A stretch of 52,200 nucleotides of DNA from JAKJEP01 sp964580995 (GCA_964580995.1 CAZOMV010000032.1:1-52200), one strand, 5' to 3'; positions 44,001 to 52,079 are shown, counted from the first letter of the stretch. The notes: generated by a model not told the origin, from the sequence alone. Program-made: numbers and translations.

Positions 44001-44604
44001 GATCCTCAATCCAGACGGCCGGTGTCAAGAGCAGCTCTACGGAATCGGTAATCCCGCCGATATTGAAGAATTTCTCCTTGACCCGGTGCGGGGTTTCCTG
44101 CAGTTTGAAGCCGTCAATTCTTCTGTCTTCCACCGGATTGAGCACCCGTACCGCCAGCCGGTTGACCTGCCCGGCTTTCACCGCTTCCGTAATATCCAGG
44201 ACAAAAGGCTCTTCCGCTCCCTCATGCATTCCCACATACTGGTCATTGACCCAGACCTCCCCCAGATAGTCCACCGCATGAAACCGCAGCAGATACCGGT
44301 CGTCCCGGCTGGGGTGTGCGGGAGCATCAAATTCCCGCCAATACCAGGCTACCCCATGATAGCCCGGCAGGGTATCCTGCATGACCCAGGGGACTTTGGT
44401 CTCTTGAGCATCCGCCGCCGGGCCGTGAAACCACTGTTCTTCCCTTCCCACATTATCCGGATCCGGCGACAGCAGCCAACTACCGTCTAGCGAGTGTACC
44501 TGCGGCGCCGCCGGACCGGCCTTGTCATCCGCCCCAGCTGAAAGGGACGTAAAAAAGAAAACTCCCGCAATTACCAGTGGTGCTAAAATCCCTTTACCTG
44601 GCAT
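41074..44604 (-). CDS. Secreted GH2-family glycosidase, paralogue without dockerin
   Basis: The start at 44604 has AGGAGAG seven bases upstream and yields a signal peptide (ending near SLSAGADD); 1176 residues. The order is a sugar-binding jelly roll (about 45-210), Ig-like domain, then the barrel with acid/base Glu426 (MWGLMNEN) and nucleophile Glu707 (LSEYGVGS), split by an inserted sandwich. A C-terminal glutaminase-like region follows. It is closely related to the downstream enzyme across the catalytic part but ends before the discoidin and dockerin modules. The two are in one operon 7 bp apart and were probably formed by tandem duplication with later gain or loss of the tail. Confidence 0.87.
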   Translation of the reverse strand: MPGKGILAPLVIAGVFFFTSLSAGADDKAGPAAPQVHSLDGSWLLSPDPDNVGREEQWFHGPAADAQETKVPWVMQDTLPGYHGVAWYWREFDAPAHPSRDDRYLLRFHAVDYLGEVWVNDQYVGMHEGAEEPFVLDITEAVKAGQVNRLAVRVLNPVEDRRIDGFKLQETPHRVKEKFFNIGGITDSVELLLTPAVWIEDLYVYPDPFSGVVQIEMNVRNAGSDCAAADIQCSIGTGRNGITTGKISLKQELPAGDSLIQAQLKVDNPRLWELNDPYLYRVTCRVQAENAEMFDERSRQCGFRDFRLENGYFRLNGKRTFIRSAHTGNESPITIYFPHDKDYFRRDLLNVKVMGLNAIRFIAGVARPYQLDLCDEMGLMVYEECMAAWYLEDSPFMEERFDNTTLGMIKRDRSHPCIIMWGLMNENFAGEVFFHALNFLPQLRAADNNRLVILNSGRHDGLTGETTFAGVHLWRMANSPELNISFNPGTKVITCKGSTWQPGQVAFHPGLNGEYTVMRWKAPADGSCDIVADLEGIAKPQTTSDIHIYHNSESLFDGLLNIDGHANTAHYQGQAKVRKGDKIDVVVGIGNDVPFGVTTALKMTITGPDGKVYDAAADFTTDRNPNGCWQYGWLKPDKIPNLNTFSLYDQKEPKYGVTIGTVSNPGMLEWQDILSDRHPYPQAPHTASTIQYLRTIDGGKPPLFLSEYGVGSTINLARMMRFYEQFRSTHAGDYTFYHEKYEKFLLDWDAWKLADTFGRPDDFFQQEINMMGQLRLFGINALRANPNVIGYSLTGAVDQGFSGEGLVTTFRELKPGTVDALFDGLAPLRWCLFAEPITAYKDKPILLEAVLANEDVLSPGQYEAELMVLGPDQKRYFQRDIPVTIPEAKNGMEPSYTLPVFSEEVRIDGPEGEYRLVAAFKEKAAAAGGQAKFYLFDRRNMPPVEPEVVLWGEDTELRDWLADIGITVRSFDSAVQPGRELILVSSKPYANGRREEFRELARRIGQGSAAVFLSPKVFFKRFDWFGWPDKPLGWLPLKEKGEVITLMNIGLYHADRWLKRNPIFDGLPCGGMMDYFVYRNIAANDAYAGIDGPDEAIAGGNFVVFAEYKSGLQLAEYRFGAGRFILNTLSIRENLGTDPVAEKILRNLLRYAGRDVNQPLAPLPDDFSQQLIEIGY

Positions 44605-44639
44605 GAAATAGCTCTCCTGCATAAGTCATAAGATATACA

Positions 44640-44675
44640 GTAGAGCGGAGTAAACATGGTTTTACTCCGCTCTAC
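44640..44675 (-). promoter_or_regulatory. Perfect 15-bp stem hairpin between the LamG and GH2 genes
   Basis: GTAGAGCGGAGTAAA and its exact complement TTTACTCCGCTCTAC flank a 6-base loop. There is no T-run after it on the minus strand, so it is not a classic terminator. It lies 36 bp ahead of the GH2 start and 40 bp after the LamG gene. It could stabilise the upstream message or set different levels of the two products. Confidence 0.7.
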
Positions 44676-44714
44676 CCGCGAAAACGCAATGAAAAAACAA
44701 CTTATAAATCCCGC

Positions 44715-46307
44715 TTATTCCAGCTTGTCACAGTCCGGATTTTGCGGATCGTTGCACTTCAGCCATTTTTGTACAAACTGGGCAAAGTCTTCCAGATTCA
44801 CATAACAATCGTGATTGAAATCCATATCATAGAAAACCGTCATATCATCACAGGTGGCGGCAAACGATTCCACCACGAGGGTAAATTCGCCCACCATATC
44901 CCTGGTTCCATTGCCGTCGAAAACGGGGTAACCGCCCATCGGATGGCAGACATCAAACGGATAGACCGAAGGATCATAGCAGGCATAACGGGTCAGGGTA
45001 ACCCGGATTTCCTTGCTGGCATTTTCATAAACCACTCCCGGCCCCGCACTGCTGTCCATAGGCCAGCCCATGACCGATGCGGAGGTATTGGGTGTAAAGG
45101 GCGGATTCGGATTGTTCGGATCGGTCTGTCTGGCCGCATAAACGGAAATTCCCACCTTGCCGTTGTTCGGCTGATATTGTTCATTTTCAAAGAATAGTTG
45201 CGTGGACCAATACGCAGTGGTTTGCGGGTTTTCAATCGCAAAAAGATACGTATAGGTGTTGCCGGGTACCAGTTTTTCCATAATAGCCCCTGAATCCGGA
45301 CTATTCGCCAGATGATTGACGGTTAATCCATTGGGATCGGCCAGAAAACCATTTAATGAACCGTCGGCAATGGCAAGCTGCCAGGTACCCGCCGGATATT
45401 TCGTGGACCAGCGGCCGGCCACATTCATAAAACCAGCATTATCACAGGCACAGAAGGTTCCCGCGGTCATATAAATAGCATCCGGATCGCCCATTTGGGG
45501 TGTTACATTGATGCCGTATTTTTCATTCAGATAGGCATTCACACTGGCAATCAATTGCTCACTGGTGCTGTCATACATCAGGATTTCGGTAATGGTGCCG
45601 ATATGATATTGTCCCCATCCCAGTTGTAACATGCCGATCGTAGAGGGACTGGCCGGATCATAACCGATAAGTGCTGCCGAGGTGTGATATCCATAGCCCG
45701 TTTGGCCCTGATTCTCATTGAACAGAAAAATCTGGCGGGTCTTGGCCTCTTCCAGGGTGGCTATATAGATATGATTTTCACTATCCACAAAACTACTGGT
45801 CGCATCCACATACCCGCCCGGTGCACTCCAATATTTGGGGCGATATGAAGTAGAGCCATCATCCGATCTGCCAATTCCCCAGCCGGCGGGGGAGTAGTTG
45901 GAGAAAATACTCGTGGAACCGGCCGTACCTTCTACGCTGCAAACGATAAAAAATGAAAAATTCGTTTGATGGGTAACGGTATGATTGGCCAGGGTATAGC
46001 CATCATTACCGTCAAAATGTAGCGACGGATGGGCGCCATTGGGAAAATCCACCGAAACCAGATCAGCGGCTCCCGCATAGGCATTGGCATGGGCGTTATT
46101 GCCGGACTGATCCTGCCACTGTGTGATTTTATAACCCGGCTGAGCCGGAAGAATGGTATTGGGATCATCCGGATCAAATCCCATCAAACCGGCATCCGCT
46201 TTCAGCCAGAGCACCAGTCCCTCGCTGGGCGGATCGGCCATCAAAGTTCCCGCCTCGACCACCAAAATAACAAGCGATACTGATAACATTACTAATTTCG
46301 TTCTCAT
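44715..46307 (-). CDS. Secreted LamG/concanavalin-like protein with dockerin
   Basis: The start at 46307 has AAGGAGAA seven bases upstream; 530 residues with a signal peptide (to about residue 24, LMADPP). Residues about 28-260 form a LamG/concanavalin-like jelly roll (LVLWLKADAGL, WQDQSGNNAHA, TEILMYDS, LNEKYGI). A second, unknown beta domain with six cysteines covers about 265-490. A short dockerin-like module (MDFNHDCYVNLEDFAQF) closes the protein. It carries no catalytic motif and is likely a carbohydrate-binding partner of the GH2 pair it heads. Confidence 0.83.
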   Translation of the reverse strand: MRTKLVMLSVSLVILVVEAGTLMADPPSEGLVLWLKADAGLMGFDPDDPNTILPAQPGYKITQWQDQSGNNAHANAYAGAADLVSVDFPNGAHPSLHFDGNDGYTLANHTVTHQTNFSFFIVCSVEGTAGSTSIFSNYSPAGWGIGRSDDGSTSYRPKYWSAPGGYVDATSSFVDSENHIYIATLEEAKTRQIFLFNENQGQTGYGYHTSAALIGYDPASPSTIGMLQLGWGQYHIGTITEILMYDSTSEQLIASVNAYLNEKYGINVTPQMGDPDAIYMTAGTFCACDNAGFMNVAGRWSTKYPAGTWQLAIADGSLNGFLADPNGLTVNHLANSPDSGAIMEKLVPGNTYTYLFAIENPQTTAYWSTQLFFENEQYQPNNGKVGISVYAARQTDPNNPNPPFTPNTSASVMGWPMDSSAGPGVVYENASKEIRVTLTRYACYDPSVYPFDVCHPMGGYPVFDGNGTRDMVGEFTLVVESFAATCDDMTVFYDMDFNHDCYVNLEDFAQFVQKWLKCNDPQNPDCDKLE

Positions 46308-46468
46308 GATAAATTCTCCTTTTACTTTTCTAATTCGAATTCTTATACAACCTTCCAAAATGAAATTCCGTTTCCATAGATTGGACTGCACTTCTCCGTG
46401 GATGCTATCCCTGTCATCGACATGATCTTTCCGTATTGTTGATTCTCACCTCCTCTCTGGTATCTCGC

Positions 46469-47242
46469 TTACATATCGATCCCGGCGGATTTCGCCCCGG
46501 ATAGCACGTGTTGTTCCACCAATGGAATCAGTGTCACCAGGTCTTTGGAACACAAGGCATTTTGTATGCTATGGTGCGACGGCTGATGAGTTTCCAGCGG
46601 ATATTTCATAAAATCGTCCGGATCGGCTGGATAATCCACAAACGATAAACACTTCAGCAAAATATTCTCATAAATCTTTTCCCCTTCCCGGCCGCAGGCA
46701 AAGAAAACCGCGGTGCAGTGATAGATTAAATCCGCTTCCCGGTATGCCTGCACTTGCTTGTGGTTATAGGCATTATCCACGGTTGCCACCAAAGATTCTA
46801 AATGGGCGAATTGTTTCTCGGTAAGGCTATGGGCCAGACTGTAAAAAGCTCCAATCTCCAGGACTTTTCGCAACTGGTAGAGTTCACGAAGTTTATCCGG
46901 CCCATATTTGCTGATGAAAGTGCGTTTATTGTGGGACCGCTCAATCCAGCCTTCCCGCTCCAGCTTTAAAAAGGCCTCCCGTACCGGAATGGTGCTGACA
47001 TTGTATTCCTTGGCAACCCCCGCTTCGGTTATCTGTTCGCCCCTTTCCCGCTTACGGCTAAAAATGTCCTGTATTAAACCCAGATAAATACCCTGGGAAA
47101 CATTTACAGGTGCGGTCTCAAAACTGGTATTGGCAAATAAACCTTTGCTTAATTCCGCACAACCATAATCAACTTCAGAAACAGGCCCGCTCAATATATT
47201 CATCATGGTAATCCTGTTAAATACACGCTGCGGTGACTTCAT
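46469..47242 (-). CDS. GntR-family transcription regulator, FadR subfamily
   Basis: About 257 residues from the ATG at 47242 (a GTG one codon earlier and a Met at 14 are alternatives). A winged HTH lies at about 50-115 (ITEAGVAKEYNVSTIPVREAFLKLEREGWIE), and an all-helical FCD ligand domain follows, with a DLIYHCTAVFFACG helix that may hold metal-binding His. FadR-type regulators answer to organic acids, often uronates. It lies between the dockerin/GH2 genes and an MFS transporter, so sugar-acid control of this locus is a fair inference. Confidence 0.88.
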   Translation of the reverse strand: MKSPQRVFNRITMMNILSGPVSEVDYGCAELSKGLFANTSFETAPVNVSQGIYLGLIQDIFSRKRERGEQITEAGVAKEYNVSTIPVREAFLKLEREGWIERSHNKRTFISKYGPDKLRELYQLRKVLEIGAFYSLAHSLTEKQFAHLESLVATVDNAYNHKQVQAYREADLIYHCTAVFFACGREGEKIYENILLKCLSFVDYPADPDDFMKYPLETHQPSHHSIQNALCSKDLVTLIPLVEQHVLSGAKSAGIDM

Positions 47243-47294
47243 CACATCCGATTCAACCGCTGGTAATGGTACTAACCATATCGTCTAAACCAGA

Positions 47295-47320
47295 TGCTAT
47301 ATTAATATAGTAATATAGCA
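47295..47320. promoter_or_regulatory. 26-bp inverted repeat, candidate operator of the GntR regulator
   Basis: TGCTATATTA and TAATATAGCA are exact complements around ATATAG. The site lies 53 bp upstream of the regulator start and 54 bp after the MFS stop, in an AT-rich stretch with promoter-like words. Autoregulation is the simplest reading. Its arms differ from the classic FadR TGGT-N3-ACCA core. Confidence 0.55.
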
Positions 47321-47373
47321 ATGTCAATAACTTTCACATAAATTTCTTCAATATTTTCATTAATACCTACAAA

Positions 47374-48630
47374 TCAATTGGTTATATCACTATGTATTTT
47401 TTGACAGCCACCCATCGTGCCAGGCTGGAAATATTTCTTCATCCCAATCCATACCAATATTTGTAAAACAATACTCAATCCTATCACACCCAGACTGAAC
47501 CAGTAAGAGATATAGCGGCCATACGAATCGCTTAAAAAGCCGCTCAGCATCGAGCCGATAATCGTACCGCCAGCCTGGATCATCTCGTGGAATGCCAACG
47601 CCCCCAACCGCCGTCCCTTCACGGATGCACTGTAGAACTGATGCAAACTGTACGCCATCGCCCCGGCGATTCCATATCCCACCGAAGCCGCAAAAAACCA
47701 CGGCAGCCACCGGCAGCGTAAAATCAGTAAGGTACTGGCCAGCATCAGGATCTGGCCGATAACAAACAGGAACAACCTTCCTTGCCAGAATCGCGTCTTC
47801 CCCAGCACATAATACATCAACAGATTTGCCCCGCATCCGACCACAAAAATCGTGCCAAACAAGGACTCGCTAAAACCCAGTTCAAATTTCAACAGCAGCC
47901 CCATTTGCACCCGCAGCCCCCCGCAAATAAAAGTACTTACCAGAAAGATCCCAGCCATGATCCGCAGATAGGTCAAATTATAGGTAGTAGTATCCTGCGT
48001 TTCAGGCAGCGCAGCCTTTTCTTGCACCCGCTCGATCCGGCCGGATTCCTCCCCCGGCCGCAACAAACACAGAAAACAGAAAAGAAAAAATCCCGCGGAA
48101 GCGATAATCGGCAAAAGAGAATTCCGCTCGACTAAAAAACCGCCTAAAAACGGCCCCACAATCAGCCCCAGAGAAACCAGAACATTATAAGTCCCCAGCC
48201 GGCGGCTCAGGGTCTGACCCTCATAGCCGGCGGAAATAAATGCCATTACGGCAGGCCAAAAAAATCCCATGCAAATTCCATAAAACGCCCCGGCGGAAAC
48301 CAGCACATGATGGGATTTTATGACAGAAGCCTCGGGTATCTTCAGGACCAACGCCAGTAACATCCCGCCCGCTATCAAGATACATCCGGCGCTGCCAAAC
48401 CGTGCCAACCGTAAAATCCGCAATCGTTCCCCCGTAATTTTTACAAAAAGGCAGGTTATGATATAAAAGAACAACTGCAAGCTGAAAAACAGCCCCACTT
48501 CGGTATCCGAACCACCCGCCCGCTGCAATATAAAGGACATGGTCAGTAAAGAGGCCGTCCAGCCGGTCTGCATGAAAAAAGCGGCATATAAAAGCGGAGA
48601 AAGATTTAGATTTCGGAACCACTTTACCAT
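47374..48630 (-). CDS. MFS transporter
   Basis: A 418-residue protein with about twelve membrane helices in two halves and a central charged loop (LLRPGEESGRIERVQEK, about 190-205). The loop between helices 2 and 3 has the weak MFS motif VKITGERLRILRLARFG. It probably carries a sugar, sugar acid or related solute released by the neighbouring glycosidases; the substrate is not evident. It is transcribed towards the GntR gene. Confidence 0.82.
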   Translation of the reverse strand: MVKWFRNLNLSPLLYAAFFMQTGWTASLLTMSFILQRAGGSDTEVGLFFSLQLFFYIITCLFVKITGERLRILRLARFGSAGCILIAGGMLLALVLKIPEASVIKSHHVLVSAGAFYGICMGFFWPAVMAFISAGYEGQTLSRRLGTYNVLVSLGLIVGPFLGGFLVERNSLLPIIASAGFFLFCFLCLLRPGEESGRIERVQEKAALPETQDTTTYNLTYLRIMAGIFLVSTFICGGLRVQMGLLLKFELGFSESLFGTIFVVGCGANLLMYYVLGKTRFWQGRLFLFVIGQILMLASTLLILRCRWLPWFFAASVGYGIAGAMAYSLHQFYSASVKGRRLGALAFHEMIQAGGTIIGSMLSGFLSDSYGRYISYWFSLGVIGLSIVLQILVWIGMKKYFQPGTMGGCQKIHSDITN

Positions 48631-48811
48631 TGAGTGTACCAGCGGGATTCAATCTGCACTTTTATCTAATCATGCTATTTTCTATCACAATGGGCGTAAA
48701 TCAGAAATAGATTTATATAAAATTTTTGCTTTTGGTTCCAAATTTATAGGTTCCTGGTATTTTTTCGTGGGTCTTTCCCCATAATGCCCCCTTTCCCCAT
48801 CTGACTGAAAC

Positions 48812-48841
48812 AAAAAAGGTAGAGCGGTAAGACTCTACCTT
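48812..48841 (-). terminator. Rho-independent terminator of the OmpA-type lipoprotein gene
   Basis: On the minus strand AAGGTAGAG pairs with CTCTACCTT around an 8-base loop and runs into more T (six in all), 31 bp after the stop codon at 48872. Confidence 0.8.
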
Positions 48842-48871
48842 GCAATTTTAATTGCGAACAAAATGTTCGGT

Positions 48872-49768
48872 TTATTTTTCTTCCGCAGGCTCCATGGAAC
48901 CGGTGGTTTCCGGTTCGACAGCGGGGGCGGCGGGAGTGGGAGTGGGAGTGGGAGCTGTTGTTGAGGTATTCGGCGCGGTTGCCGGTCCGGTTGAAATACG
49001 AATCTGGCCGGCAGGCACGATGTAGATCTCCACACGCCGGTTTTTCGGATTTCCACCTTTATTCGGAGCGTTCGGTTCCAGAGGTCGGAATTCACCAAAT
49101 CCCATAACTGCCTGACGAGTTTCAGCCAGACCGACCTGGGCCAGGATTTTTTCCACTGCGATCGCCCGGTGAGCAGACAGATGCCAGTTGCTGGGATGCT
49201 TGGCTCTGGTATCCGGCTTGAGAATAGGCAAATCATCGGTATGCCCGACGATCAAAATATCAAATCCTTCCGCAGCCGGCGTATTCATTATGCCGCTGAG
49301 TTTTTCCAGTTGGGCCTGGGCATCGGCCTGTACGGTATCCTCCCCTTTATTAAACAGCAGGTCGCTTTTGAAACGAACGATACCGGTTTTTTCGTCGTAA
49401 GAAACCAAATCGGAGCCTCTCGCCCAATCCGCCAGGGCATTACTAAGCTCCGGGGGCAAAGCGGTTTGGCCCAGTTGCGCCGTAAGCTGATCGATCAGCG
49501 CATTTTTCTCTGCCAGGGTTTTCTGCAGGGCATCCATTTGCTCCTGCCAGTAACCTCCCTTTTTAGCTATCAGTTCCAATTCCTGTTGACATTGTTCCAA
49601 TCTCTTCCGTTCTTCTTCCTGAGCGGCCAGCAGGGCCTCAATCCGCTCCTGGGCTAGCGCATTGCGGCGAACACAACGATCCAACTCCGCTTTGGAAGCA
49701 CAGCCGCTGGAAAGAGCGAGAATAGACAAACCAATAAAAGATGCGCAGAAAAAAACCACTGATTTCAT
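48872..49768 (-). CDS. OmpA-family peptidoglycan-binding lipoprotein
   Basis: A 298-residue lipoprotein with lipobox SSGC (Cys23) and a strong AAAGGAG upstream. A coiled coil (about 28-100) leads into an OmpA/MotB-type domain (about 125-255) with FKSDLLFNKGEDTV, LIVGHTDDLP, HLSAHRAIAV and the closing NRRVEIYIVP; the Asp and Arg of these blocks contact diaminopimelate in the family. The C-terminal 40 residues are a Pro/Thr tail including TPTPTP. It tethers the outer membrane to the wall. Its N-terminal plan resembles that of the coiled-coil lipoprotein at 1885. Confidence 0.88.
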   Translation of the reverse strand: MKSVVFFCASFIGLSILALSSGCASKAELDRCVRRNALAQERIEALLAAQEEERKRLEQCQQELELIAKKGGYWQEQMDALQKTLAEKNALIDQLTAQLGQTALPPELSNALADWARGSDLVSYDEKTGIVRFKSDLLFNKGEDTVQADAQAQLEKLSGIMNTPAAEGFDILIVGHTDDLPILKPDTRAKHPSNWHLSAHRAIAVEKILAQVGLAETRQAVMGFGEFRPLEPNAPNKGGNPKNRRVEIYIVPAGQIRISTGPATAPNTSTTAPTPTPTPAAPAVEPETTGSMEPAEEK

Positions 49769-49870
49769 ACAAGATACTCCTTTCGCTGTACGGCCTAAAG
49801 CCGTTTTTTCACATAAGAAACATCAGATTTTCAAATGAGACGTTTTCTACTTCAGAAATCGGTTTTTCAA

Positions 49871-50815
49871 TTATTTCGTTTTCACTTTGGCCTTGGCCGG
49901 TTTGGGAGTTTTGGTGGCCAGGAAGTTACCCACCAAACAGATAATAATGGCAACGGCCGCCGCTCCACCTGCGATATACCAGACATAATCGACAACACTG
50001 TCCAGAAGTTTGGGGCGAACCTGGTTGACCCCCGAGGCCACAATCAAGCCCAGCAGGATCATTACGAGAAACGGTACGATCATCATAATACCAAAAGATC
50101 CACTGGTCGGATCGTACACTTCCACCATTTTAACGTATTCCTGCTGAACAGGGGAAGGGGTTTCCATCGAAGAATAACTGCCGACATCCGGCATAACCGG
50201 CACATCACTGGGCAGTTGCGTTTCGATCGCACCCTCCTCCTTACCGGGATAAATTTCTTCCAGCAGTTCCGCGCCTAAGCTGGTATCATCCGCTTCTCTG
50301 GTTAAATCGAGAAGTCCGCTGCCACTGCTGCCGCTATCCAGACTGACCTGATCGTCGAATTCGGGTGCAATCTGGGTTTGCCCCATCGGATCGACCGAAT
50401 CGAGAATGCTGCTGGAATCATCCAGGGCATTTACACCATAACTGGTGATAACCGTATCGTCTTTGCTGGCGGCTGCTTCGCCGGTATCGTCCAGACCGAT
50501 TTGGTCCGAGGAATCACTGGCCGACAATCCCAGTTGACTGCCCGTATCGCCGCTGGGCATCAATCCCAACTGGCTGCCGGAATCATTGGCAGATAAGCCG
50601 ATCTGACTGCCGGTATCGCTGGGGGCCAGACTGATCTCCCCCGTATCGCCGCCCAATTCAGAAACAAGGGTATCCACCTCATCCACTTTGTACATGATCT
50701 TATTGCCGTCACGGAACTCTCGCAGTTTTCCGTCCGCCACGATCTTTTTGATCTCTTCTGTACTTCGTCCTAATTTTTCCTGGACTTCTTCTTGGCTATA
50801 AAACATCTTTGCCAT
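49871..50815 (-). CDS. Excisionase-like HTH fused to repeats and two membrane segments
   Basis: A 314-residue protein. Residues about 4-52 match the small MerR/excisionase-type DNA-binding domain (FYSQEEVQEKLGRSTEEIKKI, then LREFRDGNKIMYKVDEVD). An acidic low-complexity region (about 55-205) follows. It contains four 10-14-residue repeats of the DTGSQIGLSAND kind (about 67-106). Two transmembrane helices (about 240-262 and 277-302) and a Lys-rich tail end the protein. The domain order puts the HTH in the cytoplasm, tethered to the membrane. AAAGGAAAGGGA precedes the ATG and a strong promoter lies upstream. The biological role is unknown. Confidence 0.8.
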   Translation of the reverse strand: MAKMFYSQEEVQEKLGRSTEEIKKIVADGKLREFRDGNKIMYKVDEVDTLVSELGGDTGEISLAPSDTGSQIGLSANDSGSQLGLMPSGDTGSQLGLSASDSSDQIGLDDTGEAAASKDDTVITSYGVNALDDSSSILDSVDPMGQTQIAPEFDDQVSLDSGSSGSGLLDLTREADDTSLGAELLEEIYPGKEEGAIETQLPSDVPVMPDVGSYSSMETPSPVQQEYVKMVEVYDPTSGSFGIMMIVPFLVMILLGLIVASGVNQVRPKLLDSVVDYVWYIAGGAAAVAIIICLVGNFLATKTPKPAKAKVKTK

Positions 50816-50879
50816 AGACTACAGTCCCTTTCCTTTTATGGCCTCGCTACATTTACTTAAAAACAAATCCATCATATCC

Positions 50880-50909
50880 ATTATAAACAAATTGTTCATA
50901 GTACGTCAA
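50880..50909 (-). promoter_or_regulatory. Sigma-70 promoter of the HTH-membrane protein gene
   Basis: On the minus strand TTGACG (50904-50909), an 18-bp spacer and TATAAT (50880-50885) lie about 65 bp ahead of the ATG at 50815. Confidence 0.65.
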
Positions 50910-50948
50910 AAACAAATGGCATTCGGATTATAAATGCTTGAATTTCTG

Positions 50949-51392
50949 TCATTTTTGGGGATCCATGGGTTTTTCGATTTCTCCGGGCTGGTCCTGGCTA
51001 CCGGAATTCTTTATCTCCTGGGCATGCTCAACCCATTGCCTGACCTGGCTGGGCCTGGGTTCGGCGTTGTTGTAATCTTCTAACTGACTGTCGAATCGGA
51101 AATTGCGAACCGCAATCAGAGCCAGCCTTTCATGTTCTGCCCTCCGGGGATTAAATTCGTAAATACAAAATGTATAATTACTTGCATCAATCAAGGCAAA
51201 ACCGATTATCCCAGGCGCCAGTTGAACCGGTACTAACTGAATATTTGCCTGACCGGGCAGGATGGGAATATCGGATGCAGGATTTGCCAGAACCTCAGAT
51301 TGATTTATCAGCAACAGAGCCGCCGTCACGGTTGTAACCGCAATAACCAACAACAGAATAAACGGGTTTGATATGCCCACCTGCTTTGGCAT
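50949..51392 (-). CDS. Hypothetical single-pass membrane or exported protein
   Basis: A 147-residue protein with an N-terminal hydrophobic helix (about 10-29) and a periplasmic domain. The most ordered part (about 50-105) includes LAPGIIGFALIDASNYTFCIYEF and RLALIAVRNFRFDSQLEDYNN. The C-terminal 30 residues are polar and probably flexible. I do not recognise the family. No strong ribosome binding site is visible. It sits alone between the HTH-membrane gene and the metallopeptidase gene on the same strand. Confidence 0.6.
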   Translation of the reverse strand: MPKQVGISNPFILLLVIAVTTVTAALLLINQSEVLANPASDIPILPGQANIQLVPVQLAPGIIGFALIDASNYTFCIYEFNPRRAEHERLALIAVRNFRFDSQLEDYNNAEPRPSQVRQWVEHAQEIKNSGSQDQPGEIEKPMDPQK

Positions 51393-51496
51393 GGTTTATA
51401 ACTTCTGTTAAATAAAGGCCTTATACTATACAACAATTTTTTGCTATTATACTCAACCTTCCCCATCTTGCAAGTGGAAATAATTAAAATACACCG

Positions 51497-51880
51497 CTAA
51501 TAATGGTATTTTCGCAATTCTGCCTCCGAAAAACCCAGGTAGTGGCCCAATTCGTGAATCACCGTTTTGCGGATTTGCTCGGCCACCTGCTTGACGCTGT
51601 GGCAGCATTTCAGGATGTTTTGGCGGTACAAGAATATCTGATTGGGGCTGTTTATGCTGACGCTTTCGACGGATTGCCGGTTTAGGGGGACACCGCGGAA
51701 GAGGCCGAGGAGTATTTCTGATTTTTTTAAACCCATTAGCTGTCGTACGTTATGATCCGGAAGGTCTTCCACGATGACGGGGACCTCCTCGATGTATTTC
51801 CGGAACGACTCGTCCAGCGAATCGATGGCCTGACAAACATATTGGTCAAATTCCGCATTCGATAACCACATAAAACCCAT
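51497..51880 (-). CDS. Zincin-like metallopeptidase (PF06262-type)
   Basis: About 127 residues from the first suitable ATG at 51880 (51871 is equally possible; neither has a ribosome binding site, and a longer frame upstream is unlikely). The C-terminus holds the extended zinc motif HELGHYLGFSEAEL (HExxHxxGF with a downstream acidic residue). EVPVIVEDLPD and LLGLFRGVPL nearer the start are typical of this small cytoplasmic family of putative zinc peptidases. Its substrate is not known. Length is normal for the family. Confidence 0.82.
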   Translation of the reverse strand: MGFMWLSNAEFDQYVCQAIDSLDESFRKYIEEVPVIVEDLPDHNVRQLMGLKKSEILLGLFRGVPLNRQSVESVSINSPNQIFLYRQNILKCCHSVKQVAEQIRKTVIHELGHYLGFSEAELRKYHY

Positions 51881-51980
51881 TATACAAAAGGAGTTAAGAT
51901 TCCGAAATACAATTAGCCCCGGAAAATCCGGATAAATCAACTCAGCAATTCTCCGATTATGGCTTCATTTTACATTTTTA

Positions 51981-52079
51981 GAAATTGATGTAAGTCCTTG
52001 GTTTTTCGTCTTAAAAATGGCTGTAAGTCTTTATTTTAGTTTTAAGGAAATTGATGTAAGTATTTATTTTGTATTGAAA
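51981..52079. repeat. 33-bp direct repeat, three degenerate copies
   Basis: Units start at 51981, 52014 and 52047. The anchor word TGTAAGT recurs exactly every 33 bp, and the first and third units share GAAATTGATGTAAGT. One plus-strand frame is open through all three (51939-52092) and gives an 11-residue period (EIDVS, MAVSL, EIDVS), but it has no start codon or ribosome binding site. The remaining bases to 52200 are AT-rich with a doubled GTAACGATT (52099-52116); no gene is seen there. Confidence 0.75.
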
